From positions 1,324,001-1,388,000 of the forward strand of contig NZ_AP024480.1 in assembly GCF_017347585.1 (NCBI RefSeq): a stretch of DNA of 64,000 nucleotides, in the 5' to 3' direction. The notes beneath the pieces were generated by a model. The model was not told the origin of the DNA. It saw nothing but the letters and a program-made list of their open reading frames with translations, and made no database searches. The position numbers and the translations under genes were made by a program. Shown here in pieces: positions 8,657-17,653 of the stretch; position 1 is the first letter of the stretch; every line of letters starts with the position of its first letter. The stretch is from Caldicellulosiruptor diazotrophicus (GTDB lineage: Bacteria; Bacillota; Thermoanaerobacteria; Caldicellulosiruptorales; Caldicellulosiruptoraceae).

Positions 8657-9859
8657 ATGAAGGTTGCTGGAATAGTAGTAGAATACAACCCTTTTCACAA
8701 TGGACACCTGTACCATTTGCAAAAGACAAGAGAAATAACAAAGGCAGACATAGTTGTGGGCGTAATGAGTGGCAATTTTATTCAAAGAGGAGAACCAGCA
8801 ATTGTAAATAAATGGGCAAGGACAAAGATGGCCATTTTAAATGGAGTGGATGTTGTCTTTGAGCTTCCATTTGCATATGCCTGTAACAGTGCTGAAATAT
8901 TCGCATATGGCGCAATATCCATTTTAAACCAGCTTGGCGTTGACTTTATTGTCTTTGGCTCAGAATGCGGTGATATAAATAAGCTTAAAGAAACTGCTAA
9001 ACACTTAGCATTTGAAGAAGATGATTTCAAGTCAAGTTTGAAAAGTTATTTGAAAGAAGGGCATTCCTTTCCAAAAGCTCGTGAACTTGCTCTTACCAAA
9101 ACATGTAAAACCAGTATTGAATTTTCTTCAAATAACATACTCGGAATTGAATATATCAAATGGATTTACAGGTTAAATTCAAAGATTGAACCATTTACTA
9201 TAAGAAGGATAGGTACCTCTTATAATGACCCCAACCTCACGCAAGACACATACGCTTCTGCTACTGCTATAAGAAGAAACATAAATAACTTACACGAAAT
9301 CAAAAACAAAATGCCATCTGTTTCATATGAAATACTGATAGAAGAATTTGAAAATGGAAGAGGTCCTGTTTTTCTTGAGGATTACTTTAAGTTTTTTATC
9401 TACAACGCCATCGTTGTACCAGATTTTTTGAAAAATAAAATTGATGTCAAAGAAGGACTTGAAAATAGATTTGAAAAGTACATTTTCAATTCTCAATCAG
9501 TTAAAAATCTCTTTGAGAATGTAAAAACTAAAAGATATACCCTCACAAGACTTCAGAGAATATTTATACACGCTATTGTGAGAAATAATCTTGACCAAAA
9601 AACTCTTCTTTCCATTACACCCTATGTAAGAGTTTTGGGATTCAACCAAAAAGGAAAAGAATATCTCAATAAGATAAAAGGCAAAATTGAGTATATCACA
9701 AAAATAAATCAGCAGTGGTTAAAAAAACCTCAATATAAAGAACTTCTTGAACTTGAAATCAGGTCTTCAATGTTACATGCTTTGCAGTATAAAGATTTTC
9801 ACAAATATTTGTTGACAGAATTTAAATCATCTCCTATCTACATTAGTTCAAGAAGCTAA
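8657..9859 (+). CDS. tmcAL: tRNA(Met) cytidine acetate ligase TmcAL (YlbM family)
   Basis: About 401 residues. The nucleotidyltransferase-like N-terminus reads VEYNPFHNGHLYHL, with the HxGH nucleotide-binding motif, followed by MSGNFIQRGEPA and LPFAYACNSAEIFAYG, all family signatures. TmcAL uses acetate and ATP to make N4-acetylcytidine at the wobble position of elongator tRNA-Met. The start at 8657 follows AAGGAAGG closely and begins MKVAGIVVEYN like its homologues; a longer frame from 8600 has no ribosome-binding site. Its last 12 nt overlap the convergent patatin gene. In Bacillus the homologue ylbM lies in the same neighbourhood of ylbH-ylbK genes. Confidence 0.9.
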   Translation: MKVAGIVVEYNPFHNGHLYHLQKTREITKADIVVGVMSGNFIQRGEPAIVNKWARTKMAILNGVDVVFELPFAYACNSAEIFAYGAISILNQLGVDFIVFGSECGDINKLKETAKHLAFEEDDFKSSLKSYLKEGHSFPKARELALTKTCKTSIEFSSNNILGIEYIKWIYRLNSKIEPFTIRRIGTSYNDPNLTQDTYASATAIRRNINNLHEIKNKMPSVSYEILIEEFENGRGPVFLEDYFKFFIYNAIVVPDFLKNKIDVKEGLENRFEKYIFNSQSVKNLFENVKTKRYTLTRLQRIFIHAIVRNNLDQKTLLSITPYVRVLGFNQKGKEYLNKIKGKIEYITKINQQWLKKPQYKELLELEIRSSMLHALQYKDFHKYLLTEFKSSPIYISSRS

Positions 9860-10606
9860 AATTTTTAAGTTTGCTAACTCCTCTTCTGCCCTTTTTTTCC
9901 CTCTTTTATACGCCTTTTCTACATCTACAAGAGTATATGGATTTATATCTTCAAGATTAATTTTTATGAGATAATCAAAGTAACCTTGTTTCAGTCTGAG
10001 TATCTCTTCACCCATAATATCAATGGTAGTCATAATCATTTCAAAAATATTTTTGGGTTCTTTAAGTGAATTTTTACCTGAAACATCAACTCCAACTACA
10101 AATTCACAACCGTTTTCTCTCAAGACCTTTCCCGGCACTTTGTCTACTACCGCTCCATCAACCAGTACAGCATCCCCTATTTTATATGGTGGAAGAACAC
10201 CCGGAATAGATATGCTGCTTCGCACAGCATCATATAAGCTTCCCTCACTGAAGACCACCTGCTCACCTCTTAGAAGGTCTGTTGCAACAACATAAAACGG
10301 ATATTTCAAATCTGAAAACCTTTTATCTCTCAAAAAAAGTTTCAAAATCTCTTCAATATTTTTACCTGAAATGAGAGCATTTTTTCTTACTTTAAAATCT
10401 ATAAGTATATCATTTCTTATTTGCTTTGCAACTTTATATATAAGATTAAGATCATACCCAAGACAGTAAAACGCACCTATAACAGCACCAATGCTCGAGC
10501 CAGAAAAAGCTTCAAATTTAAACTCCTTTTCCAGCACTTCTATAACCCCTATGTGTGCAAATCCTCTCATTGCACCAGAGCCAAGTGCAAGCGAAACTTT
10601 TTTCAT
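9848..10606 (-). CDS. Patatin-like phospholipase/acyl hydrolase (RssA/YlbK type)
   Basis: About 252 residues. Oxyanion loop GSGAMRGFAHIG (residues 8-19), nucleophile elbow GSSIGAV (Ser-Asp dyad serine) and DGA in LVDGAVVD are present, so the catalytic dyad is intact. No signal peptide or extra domain; a cytoplasmic or membrane-peripheral lipid hydrolase is likely. The ATG at 10606 has GGAGG 5 nt upstream; the upstream frame to 10648 adds a Cys/Tyr-rich segment not seen in the family. Convergent with tmcAL (12-nt overlap) and divergent from ylbJ. Corresponds by position to Bacillus ylbK. Confidence 0.85.
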   Translation of the reverse strand: MKKVSLALGSGAMRGFAHIGVIEVLEKEFKFEAFSGSSIGAVIGAFYCLGYDLNLIYKVAKQIRNDILIDFKVRKNALISGKNIEEILKLFLRDKRFSDLKYPFYVVATDLLRGEQVVFSEGSLYDAVRSSISIPGVLPPYKIGDAVLVDGAVVDKVPGKVLRENGCEFVVGVDVSGKNSLKEPKNIFEMIMTTIDIMGEEILRLKQGYFDYLIKINLEDINPYTLVDVEKAYKRGKKRAEEELANLKILAS

Positions 10607-10673
10607 TTTACCCTCCATACAGCAATAATATTTTAAGTAGAATACCATTTAAATATGTATTGGAGCAGAGGAC

Positions 10674-11651
10674 TTGAGAGAGATATTTAACTTTACCGTA
10701 ATAATATTATGTATACTTTATTTTTTATCTATGTTTTTAAATCCTCAACTTATCATTCAATCAACAACAAAATCAGCAATCATATGGTGGGAAAAAGTTC
10801 TTCCTTCTCTCTTTCCATACTTTTTGATTATAAATGTACTTATCGAATCAAAACTTATAAATTATCTTTCTAACATCTTCTTTTTGCCCTCCAAAAAGAT
10901 ATTCAAACTTTCGCCAAACGGCTTTTTAGCTATGATAATAGGAATGTTAACAGGATATCCTGTTGGAAGCAAGATGGTATGTAACTTATATAGCCAAAAA
11001 TTAATCAGTAAAAACGAAGCTGTAAGGCTCCTTTATTTTGTAAATAATTCCGGTCCTCTTTTTATCATTGGAACGGTTGGAATCAACCTGCTCGGTTCTA
11101 GAAAGTACGGATATATACTATTTTTTACTCATATATTTGCAAGTTTGATAATAGCCCTGTGCTCCACTCGATTTGTACAAAGTGAAATATTATCAGTTTC
11201 AGAACTTTACAAACCTTTAAATTTTGATATTGGCAATGTACTATCAAAATCAGTGAAAGATTCAATTGAGTCCATACTTATTATAGGAGGCTTTATAACA
11301 CTCTTCTTTAATTTGAACAGTATCCTCGAATATTTCAAAATTTACCATTTAATATGTAATCTCTTAAGATATACAGGTGTCGATGCTTCTTTAATAAAAG
11401 GACTTTTATACGGATTTTTCGAAATAACAAATGGGTGTTTACAGATAAACATAAACCCTCTTCCTATCTGGCAAAAATTAATAGCATCTGAACTCATAAT
11501 TTCCTGGGGCGGACTTTCTGTACACTTTCAAACAATATCCTTTTTGACCGCAGTAGGTTTGCAATCATCTCACTATATTATTGGAAAATTAATTCATTGT
11601 GTTTTATCCGCTCTTCTTACAATTATAATTTTAATGACTTTGTTATTATGA
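10674..11651 (+). CDS. ylbJ: YlbJ-like sporulation integral membrane protein
   Basis: 325 residues, about eight hydrophobic spans, with nucleoside-recognition (Gate)-like features: GMLTGYPVGSKM, FVNNSGPLFIIGTVG and a repeat-like second half with LLYGFFEITNGC. YlbJ is made under sporulation control in Bacillus. Start is a TTG at 10674 with GGAG 8 nt before; the next in-frame ATG (10728) would remove the first span. The last 6 nt overlap the convergent coiled-coil gene. Its neighbours coaD, rsmD, patatin and tmcAL match the Bacillus ylb cluster. Substrate unknown. Confidence 0.8.
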   Translation: MREIFNFTVIILCILYFLSMFLNPQLIIQSTTKSAIIWWEKVLPSLFPYFLIINVLIESKLINYLSNIFFLPSKKIFKLSPNGFLAMIIGMLTGYPVGSKMVCNLYSQKLISKNEAVRLLYFVNNSGPLFIIGTVGINLLGSRKYGYILFFTHIFASLIIALCSTRFVQSEILSVSELYKPLNFDIGNVLSKSVKDSIESILIIGGFITLFFNLNSILEYFKIYHLICNLLRYTGVDASLIKGLLYGFFEITNGCLQININPLPIWQKLIASELIISWGGLSVHFQTISFLTAVGLQSSHYIIGKLIHCVLSALLTIIILMTLLL

Positions 11652-12104
11652 ATTTTTTTGCTTTATTTGGTCGATATTGTCATTCAATTCTTTCACAACA
11701 TTTTCAATTGTTTTCTTTGTCTGTTCTAATAGCTCGATGGTATAACTCTGAGCCATAAGTCTATATTCTTTTGCATGTTCTTTAGCTTTTTGTATAATCT
11801 CTTCCGCTCTCTTTTCTGCCAATTTGACAATCTCTGTTTCATCTACAAGCCCTTTTACCTTGCTCTCAGCATCATTTATGATTGCTTCTGCTTCCTTCTG
11901 AGCTCTCTCTAAAATCTTCTTTCTTTCTTCTTTTGCCCACTTGACTTGAGAAAGTTCCTGTGGCAATAAAAGCCTTATTTCTTTTATTATCTCTAAAAGC
12001 TCATCCTTTTCTACCATAACCTTTGATGTAAACGGTATTGATTTGCTATTTTCTATTATTTCCTCCATTCTCTCTAAAAGCTCTAATATGCTCAGCTCAC
12101 CCAT
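11646..12104 (-). CDS. Conserved coiled-coil protein downstream of coaD, function unknown
   Basis: 152 residues, almost wholly charged alpha-helix: long heptad-rich segments such as EERKKILERAQKEAEAI and AEKRAEEIIQKAKEHAKEYR resemble ATP-synthase b/DivIVA-type stalk helices, but no membrane anchor is visible and it is not beside atp genes. The start codon shares its A with the coaD stop (TGATG); a GTG at 12107 is an equally possible start, since GGAGG lies 7 nt from GTG and 10 nt from ATG. Co-transcribed with rsmD and coaD. I do not recognise a named family with certainty. Confidence 0.7.
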   Translation of the reverse strand: MGELSILELLERMEEIIENSKSIPFTSKVMVEKDELLEIIKEIRLLLPQELSQVKWAKEERKKILERAQKEAEAIINDAESKVKGLVDETEIVKLAEKRAEEIIQKAKEHAKEYRLMAQSYTIELLEQTKKTIENVVKELNDNIDQIKQKNS

Positions 12105-12610
12105 CACTTATTTTCCTCCGTTTCTGCATATTTCTTATTCAATTTTTTCATTACCTTTTTAGCAATCTTTTCAGGCACCAAGTCCTCTATGCACCCGCCA
12201 AATCTTGCTACTTCTTTGACCATGCTTGAACTGAGGTATGAATACTTACTATTTGTCATCATAAAGATTGTTTCAATCGAAGGTTCAAGTTTTTTGTTCA
12301 AGAGTGCCATCTGAAATTCATATTCAAAGTCAGACACTGCTCTCAATCCCTTTACTATAACCTTAGCATTTTCTTGTTTCATGAAATCAATTAAAAGACC
12401 TTTAAAAGCTTTTACCTCAACATTCGGCAAATGTTCTGTTGTCTCTTTTAGAAGTTCAACCCTCTCTTCAATGTCAAACACAGGAGTTTTATTTGGATTG
12501 ACCAGAACAGCCACAATAAGTTTATCAAAAATTTTTGAAGCCCTTTCAATTATATCAAGGTGACCATTCGTTACGGGGTCAAAACTTCCCGGATATACTC
12601 CTATCTTCAA
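12104..12610 (-). CDS. coaD: Phosphopantetheine adenylyltransferase
   Basis: 168 residues, the family length. [19 protein letters not shown] at the N-terminus holds the TxGH nucleotide-binding motif; [17 protein letters not shown] and the [13 protein letters not shown] segment are also diagnostic. It adenylates 4'-phosphopantetheine to dephospho-CoA, the penultimate CoA step. It overlaps rsmD upstream by 4 nt (ATGA) and the coiled-coil gene downstream. The rsmD-coaD pair is conserved across Firmicutes. Confidence 0.96.
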   Translation of the reverse strand: MKIGVYPGSFDPVTNGHLDIIERASKIFDKLIVAVLVNPNKTPVFDIEERVELLKETTEHLPNVEVKAFKGLLIDFMKQENAKVIVKGLRAVSDFEYEFQMALLNKKLEPSIETIFMMTNSKYSYLSSSMVKEVARFGGCIEDLVPEKIAKKVMKKLNKKYAETEENK

Positions 12611-13161
12611 CTTCTCTTACCCCCAAAACAAAATATTGTGATTTTAGTGTCACCATATTCTCTCTCTCTTAAAATAGAAAGTTTCTCATATTCATACTGA
12701 AACTCTAAATTGGATTCAACAATTATAAGACCATTTTCATTTATTCTACAGTTTTCTATTATTTCAGAAATACACTCTTTTGCATAACCAGACTTGTATG
12801 GTGGGTCTAAAAAGATGATATCAAATACTGGACAGTTTGTAGACTTTAAAAATTTTAATACATCACCTTTTATTATCCTCGCCCTCTTTAGCAAATCTAA
12901 ATTTTTAAGGTTTTCCTTTATCAGATTAATGCACCTTATATCTTTTTCGACAAATGTAACTTCTCTGACACCTCTTGACAAAAACTCAATCCCCACATTT
13001 CCTGTCCCCGCAAAAAAATCAGCTACAATAAGATTTTCATTCAAAAAAGGTGCTATAATATTAAAAATAGCTTCTTTTACTCTATCTGATGTGGGTCTTA
13101 ATCCTTCAATATTGGCACTTTTTAATTTTCTACCTTTTTGTAGACCACTTATAACCCTCAT
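12607..13161 (-). CDS. rsmD: 16S rRNA (guanine-966-N2)-methyltransferase RsmD
   Basis: 184 residues. The N-terminus [13 protein letters not shown] and [15 protein letters not shown] are typical; SAM-binding [13 protein letters not shown] (motif I) and the catalytic motif [13 protein letters not shown] identify an N2-guanine methylase of the RsmD group. It is the first gene of the rsmD-coaD-coiled-coil unit and overlaps coaD by 4 nt. The 120 nt upstream carry the terminator of the spore-protein gene. Confidence 0.93.
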   Translation of the reverse strand: MRVISGLQKGRKLKSANIEGLRPTSDRVKEAIFNIIAPFLNENLIVADFFAGTGNVGIEFLSRGVREVTFVEKDIRCINLIKENLKNLDLLKRARIIKGDVLKFLKSTNCPVFDIIFLDPPYKSGYAKECISEIIENCRINENGLIIVESNLEFQYEYEKLSILREREYGDTKITIFCFGGKRS

Positions 13162-13216
13162 CTTTTAAGCAACTTCTTACAATTTGTTTATATATTGATT
13201 ATATAAAAATCACTCT

Positions 13217-13260
13217 AAAAAAACAACAACGAAGAGACTCAAAAAGTCCCTTCGTTGTTG
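13217..13260 (-). terminator. Rho-independent terminator of the spore-protein gene
   Basis: An 11-bp perfect stem (13224-13234 with 13250-13260), extended internally by GAC/GTC, is followed on the minus strand by seven U (complement of 13217-13223). It lies directly after the SASP gene. Confidence 0.88.
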
Positions 13261-13285
13261 GTAAATTTTAAGCACCTTAGTGAGG

Positions 13286-13483
13286 TTATTTGCCTGCTGC
13301 TCTATTTTCATAATCCTGAATCATTCTCTTTACCATATAACCACCAATTGAACCTGCCTGTTTTGCTGTCAAGTCACCATTATAACCAGGTTTAAGTGGT
13401 ACTCCAATTGAACTTGCTACCTCTGCTTTTAACTGGTCAAGAGCCTTAGTTGCTTCCGGAACAAGCTTTCTATTTCTTGCCAT
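13286..13483 (-). CDS. Alpha/beta-type small acid-soluble spore protein (SASP)
   Basis: 65 residues starting MARNRKLVPEA, with the GPR protease site context LKAEVASSIGV and the C-terminal signature GGYMVKRMIQDYE. SASPs coat and protect DNA in dormant spores and are digested at germination. The ATG at 13483 has AGGGGG 9 nt upstream; a TTG three codons earlier is not needed. Monocistronic, with its own terminator. Upstream, GGCATATTA could be part of a forespore (sigma-G-like) -10 element, but the -35 match is weak. Confidence 0.93.
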   Translation of the reverse strand: MARNRKLVPEATKALDQLKAEVASSIGVPLKPGYNGDLTAKQAGSIGGYMVKRMIQDYENRAAGK

Positions 13484-13581
13484 GGCCTTCAACCCCCTTT
13501 TTTTGTTTGAGACTTTTCTTTTTTCACTATTTAATATGCCCTCTTTTTAAAAACATTATAACAAGAAATTTTTGAAAAGGG

Positions 13582-15621
13582 TTAAAGGCCTATATTTTCT
13601 ATATTATTGTAAAATTGTTTGTTGATTTTTTCTAAAAGTTTGTTATCAACAAGATTGAGTCTAATGGTCTCTTCTGCAGCTATTCTCGCTTGTTTTAGAA
13701 TATCCATATCATTTATGATATCGGCTACTTTAAAGTTCATAATACCGTGCTGTTTTGTCCCAAACAAATCACCAGGCCCTCGAAGTTTTAGGTCCATTTC
13801 AGCAATTTCAAAGCCGTTCTGACTTCTGGTTATAGCTATCATTCTTTTTTTGGCAATCTCTGAATCGCTTTGATTAAACAAAATACAGTACGACTGGTGC
13901 TCGCCTCTGCCAACTCGTCCCCTTAGCTGATGCAGCTGGGCAAGTCCAAATCTTTCAGCATTCTCAATCACCATTACTGTTGCATTTGGAACGTTTATTC
14001 CAACCTCAACAACTGTGGTTGAAACTAATATTTGAATGTTTCCATCTTTAAAATCATTTAAGATTTTGTCTCTCTCTTTTGCAGAAAGTTTTCCGTGTAG
14101 ACACCCAACATTGTAGTCTTTAAAAAATCCTTCTTTTAAGGATTTCGCAAATTCAACTGCTGATTTTGCATTCAAAGTTTCTGACTCTTCAATCAAAGGA
14201 CATATCCAGTAAACCTGCCTTCCTTCATCTAACTGTTTCTTTATGAAATTAAAAACCCTCTGTCGAAAACTTTCATCAACAGCGTAAGTTAAAATCTTTT
14301 TTCTTCCGGGAGGTAGCTGGTCAATAATAGAAATATCAAGGTCTCCATACAAAACCAAACTCAAAGTTCTGGGAATTGGAGTTGCTGTCATAACAAGAAT
14401 GTTTGGCGAACTTCCTTTTTTTGTGAGTTCTACCCTTTGGATAACTCCAAATCTGTGCTGTTCATCAGTAATTGCCAAGCCAAGGTTTTTAAATTTTACC
14501 TCATCTTGGATAAGTGCATGGGTTCCAATGACCATTTTGCAAAGTCCATGTTCAAGCTCTTTTAAGATTATTTCTTTTTCTTTTTTTGGAGTCGACCCAA
14601 TTAGAAGTCTTACATTAAATTGATTACCAAAGTACTTCTTACATTCATTATAATGCTGCAATGCTAAAACCTCTGTTGGTGCCATCAATGCAACCTGATA
14701 TCCTGCCTTTATTGTTGCATACGCGCTTGCCAAAGCTACAACTGTTTTTCCACAACCAACATCTCCTTGGATAAGCCTGTTCATCTGCTTTGTACTCTCT
14801 AAATCATGTGCAATCTCTGCTAGCACTCTTTTTTGCGCCTCGGTCAACTCAAACGGAAGAAGCTCTTCAAACTCTTTTAAGCTACTTTGTACATTTTCAA
14901 CTTTAATTCCTTCGTTTTTTTCTATGCTTTTTTTCAAAAGCAAAAGGGATAGTTGAAGAAGATAAAATTCTTCAAATACAAGCCTTTTCCTTGCAAGTTC
15001 TAAGCTCAATTTGTTCTCTGGAAAATGAATATTTTTAATTGCAAAATTAACTTCGCACAAATTATATTTTTGCCTTATATAAGGTGGAATTATATCTATA
15101 AGTGCTCCATCAACTTGCTGCAGAAGATTGTTCACAATATTTCTAATCACCTTTTGAGAAAGACCTTCTGTCGAATTGTATACAGGAACAATCCTGCCTG
15201 TATGAATAAGATGTTGGTCATATTTCTCAAATTCTGGATTTTTAATTTCAATATAAAAGCCTTTTCTCTCAATCTTCCCAGAAAAGCAGAACACTTCTCC
15301 TTCTCTCAAAACGTTTTTTATATAGTCCTGGTTAAACCATACTGTTGTAACAACGCCTGTACTATCTTCAACAGGAATTTTTATTATCTTTACTGACTTT
15401 GTCTCTATCTCCATAGGCTTGCCAGCAACCTTTCCAACAAATGACTCTATTTCACCATCGCAAAGCTCTCTTATTTTCTTTAGCCTGCTATAATCAAGAT
15501 ATTTTCGGGGTATGTGCCAAAGCAAATCTTCGGCTTTTTTTATACCCAGCTTTTTAAACAGCCTTTCTCTGTTTTCTCCAACACCTTTTAAGTATCTTAT
15601 GTCTTTCTCAAGAATATTCAT
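13582..15621 (-). CDS. recG: ATP-dependent DNA helicase RecG
   Basis: About 679 residues. N-terminal wedge/OB domain (about 1-160), then superfamily 2 helicase motifs: Walker A GDVGCGKTVVA, DEQH box, TATPIPRTL (motif III) and QLRGRVGRGEHQSYC (motif VI), ending with the RecG-specific LRGPGDLFGTKQHG. It regresses stalled forks and processes recombination intermediates. The start MNILEKDIRYLKG at 15621 matches homologues and lies 7 nt after the fakA stop. Gene order yloU-fakA-recG is common in Firmicutes. Confidence 0.96.
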   Translation of the reverse strand: MNILEKDIRYLKGVGENRERLFKKLGIKKAEDLLWHIPRKYLDYSRLKKIRELCDGEIESFVGKVAGKPMEIETKSVKIIKIPVEDSTGVVTTVWFNQDYIKNVLREGEVFCFSGKIERKGFYIEIKNPEFEKYDQHLIHTGRIVPVYNSTEGLSQKVIRNIVNNLLQQVDGALIDIIPPYIRQKYNLCEVNFAIKNIHFPENKLSLELARKRLVFEEFYLLQLSLLLLKKSIEKNEGIKVENVQSSLKEFEELLPFELTEAQKRVLAEIAHDLESTKQMNRLIQGDVGCGKTVVALASAYATIKAGYQVALMAPTEVLALQHYNECKKYFGNQFNVRLLIGSTPKKEKEIILKELEHGLCKMVIGTHALIQDEVKFKNLGLAITDEQHRFGVIQRVELTKKGSSPNILVMTATPIPRTLSLVLYGDLDISIIDQLPPGRKKILTYAVDESFRQRVFNFIKKQLDEGRQVYWICPLIEESETLNAKSAVEFAKSLKEGFFKDYNVGCLHGKLSAKERDKILNDFKDGNIQILVSTTVVEVGINVPNATVMVIENAERFGLAQLHQLRGRVGRGEHQSYCILFNQSDSEIAKKRMIAITRSQNGFEIAEMDLKLRGPGDLFGTKQHGIMNFKVADIINDMDILKQARIAAEETIRLNLVDNKLLEKINKQFYNNIENIGL

Positions 15622-15628
15622 TTTATCA

Positions 15629-17269
15629 TCACATCTCAGCCACAATAATTAGTTGGTAAACTTCATTTCCACTTTCATAACTCTCAATATCAATTTTCTG
15701 GTATCTTTTTTGTATGTTTTTAACAAGCATTTCTATATCTTCTAAAGCCACATCTTTGCCATAGTAGATACTCAAAATCTGGGTTGTAGAATCAACAATT
15801 TTTTCCACACAAGCCAGAGCTACTTTTTGCATATCTTTGTCGCATGCCACAATTTCTTTTTTTGAAATCCCTATAAAATCACCTTCCTCAATCTCAAACC
15901 CGTTTATTTTTGTATTTCTCACCGCTTTAGTTATTTCTACAACCTTTACTGAATTTATAGCTTCTTGCATGAGCTTTATATTTTCTTCAACACTTTTACT
16001 CAAATCAAACTTTATCATTGCAGCAATGCACTCGGGAATGTTGGTTGTCTTCATAATCACTACATTTTTATTTGTATTTACCAGCTGCAAAGAAAGCTCT
16101 GCAGACATAATCACATTTTTGTTGTTTGGGAAAATAAATATATTTCTGGCTGGTACATTCTTTATAGCATTTACAAAGTCCTCAGCGCTTGGATTCATAG
16201 TCTGTCCGCCTTCAATTATAAAATCAATACCCAAACCTTTTAATATTTCATTGAATCCTTCTCCCTGTGATACAGCTACAAAACCATATTCTTTTATAAT
16301 AACCTCAGCTTGTGTTTGAACTTCTGTCTTAAGGCTTTCTCTTTTACCTATAAACTCCTGGTGTTGATATTTCATATTATCAATCTTTATGTTTATAAGC
16401 TCACCATACTTCAAAGCCTTTTCTATTACCTTGCCAGGCGAATTTGTGTGAACGTGAGTTTTGAGAATGTCACCATCCTGGATAACAATAATTGAATCAC
16501 CAATTGTATCAAGATATTCCTTAAATTCTTTTTCAATATTCTTTTTCAAACCAGTAATAAAAAACTCCGTACAGTAAGTAAACTTAATCTCTTCAGGTTT
16601 AAAAGTAAGGGCTGTATAAACTTCCTGCTGTGACGATTCTTCAAATACCATCCCTTCTTTTAAAAATTTATACATCCCTTCAAAAATTATGACAAGACCC
16701 ATACCGCCACTGTCAACTACATTTGCCTCTTTTAAGATTGGAAGCATCTCTGGTGTCTTTGCAAGCCACTTTTTCCTGCTTGAGACGCACACTTCCAGCA
16801 AATCCTCTATTTCGCTTACAATGCCTTCTGCTACTTCTTTTTCAACATCTTCTGCGATCCCGCGTGCAACTGTGAGCATCGTACCTTCTGTAGGTTTCAT
16901 CACTGCTTTGTAAGCACTTGCAGACGCAGATTTTAAACAAGCAACAAATGTTTGTATATCTATAACATCCTTGCCTTTCAGCTCTTTGGCAAATCCTCGC
17001 AAAAGCTGAGAAAGAATAACTCCAGAATTGCCGCGTGCACCTTTTAAGCTGCCAAAAGCAACTGCATTCATAAGTTTGTCCACATCTTCAAAAGTCTTCC
17101 CGTTTATCTCTTTTATGCTGCTGTCAAGAGTCGCAGACATATTGGCGCCTGTGTCACCATCGGGCACCGGAAAAACGTTTAAAGAATTTATTTTATCGAT
17201 GTGCAATTTTAAGTAATTATTTGCAGCTTTTAACATGTTTTTCAATACATCTGCAGTTAAAAGTTTCAT
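15629..17269 (-). CDS. fakA: Fatty-acid kinase catalytic subunit FakA (DhaL/DAK2 domain, YloV)
   Basis: 546 residues. The N-terminal DhaL domain (about 1-200) contains NVFPVPDGDTGANMSATL, whose Asp residues bind Mg-ATP, and GARGNSGVILSQLLRGFAK; the middle and C-terminal parts form the FakB-interacting region. FakA with a DegV-type FakB phosphorylates exogenous fatty acids for phospholipid synthesis. No fakB lies in the window. Linked to the Asp23 gene upstream (about 21 nt) and recG downstream (7 nt). Confidence 0.9.
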   Translation of the reverse strand: MKLLTADVLKNMLKAANNYLKLHIDKINSLNVFPVPDGDTGANMSATLDSSIKEINGKTFEDVDKLMNAVAFGSLKGARGNSGVILSQLLRGFAKELKGKDVIDIQTFVACLKSASASAYKAVMKPTEGTMLTVARGIAEDVEKEVAEGIVSEIEDLLEVCVSSRKKWLAKTPEMLPILKEANVVDSGGMGLVIIFEGMYKFLKEGMVFEESSQQEVYTALTFKPEEIKFTYCTEFFITGLKKNIEKEFKEYLDTIGDSIIVIQDGDILKTHVHTNSPGKVIEKALKYGELINIKIDNMKYQHQEFIGKRESLKTEVQTQAEVIIKEYGFVAVSQGEGFNEILKGLGIDFIIEGGQTMNPSAEDFVNAIKNVPARNIFIFPNNKNVIMSAELSLQLVNTNKNVVIMKTTNIPECIAAMIKFDLSKSVEENIKLMQEAINSVKVVEITKAVRNTKINGFEIEEGDFIGISKKEIVACDKDMQKVALACVEKIVDSTTQILSIYYGKDVALEDIEMLVKNIQKRYQKIDIESYESGNEVYQLIIVAEM

Positions 17270-17290
17270 AGTCCAATCCTCCTCAGCAAG

Positions 17291-17641
17291 TTACAAACGA
17301 ATACCATCTACAAAGATATTTATAGCCCCCGGTTTTAGACCTGTGTATTTTTCAATAGCATATGAAACTCTTTCTCTGATATTTTCAGCAACAACAGGAA
17401 TTCTGGTGCCGTACTCCACAATTATGTGAATATCAATATTGACAACACCGTTTTCTGCCAAAACCTTTATACCTTTTTGCAAGTTTTCCCTGCCAAGAAG
17501 TGTAACTATCCCGTCTGCTACACTCTTTGATGCCATACCAACAACACCATAGCTTTCCATACACGAAAGCCCAATTATTGTAGCAATGCAATCATTGGTA
17601 ATCTCTATCTTCCCAAATTCATTTTCAAAATGAACGCCCAT
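17291..17641 (-). CDS. Asp23/Gls24 family envelope-stress-like protein (YloU)
   Basis: About 116 residues: GKIEITNDCIATIIGLSCME at the N-terminus, GIKVLAENGVVNIDIHIIVE in the middle and PGAINIFVDGIRL at the end match the Asp23/YloU family. The function is not fully known; members sit at the membrane or affect envelope stress. ATG at 17641 is chosen because AGGAG is 9 nt upstream and directly abuts the alternative ATG at 17650. Precedes fakA as in Bacillus (yloU-yloV). Confidence 0.88.
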   Translation of the reverse strand: MGVHFENEFGKIEITNDCIATIIGLSCMESYGVVGMASKSVADGIVTLLGRENLQKGIKVLAENGVVNIDIHIIVEYGTRIPVVAENIRERVSYAIEKYTGLKPGAINIFVDGIRL

Positions 17642-17653
17642 AATCTTCATCTC

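Noticed and set aside
13493..13581. Firm sigma-G promoter before the SASP gene
   Set aside because: Only the -10-like CATATTA is convincing; the -35 is weak, so it is mentioned in the gene entry and not listed as a feature.
15837..16319. 160-residue plus-strand frame opposite fakA
   Set aside because: Ser/Phe/Ile-rich translation typical of the complement of an AT-rich gene; fakA is well supported.
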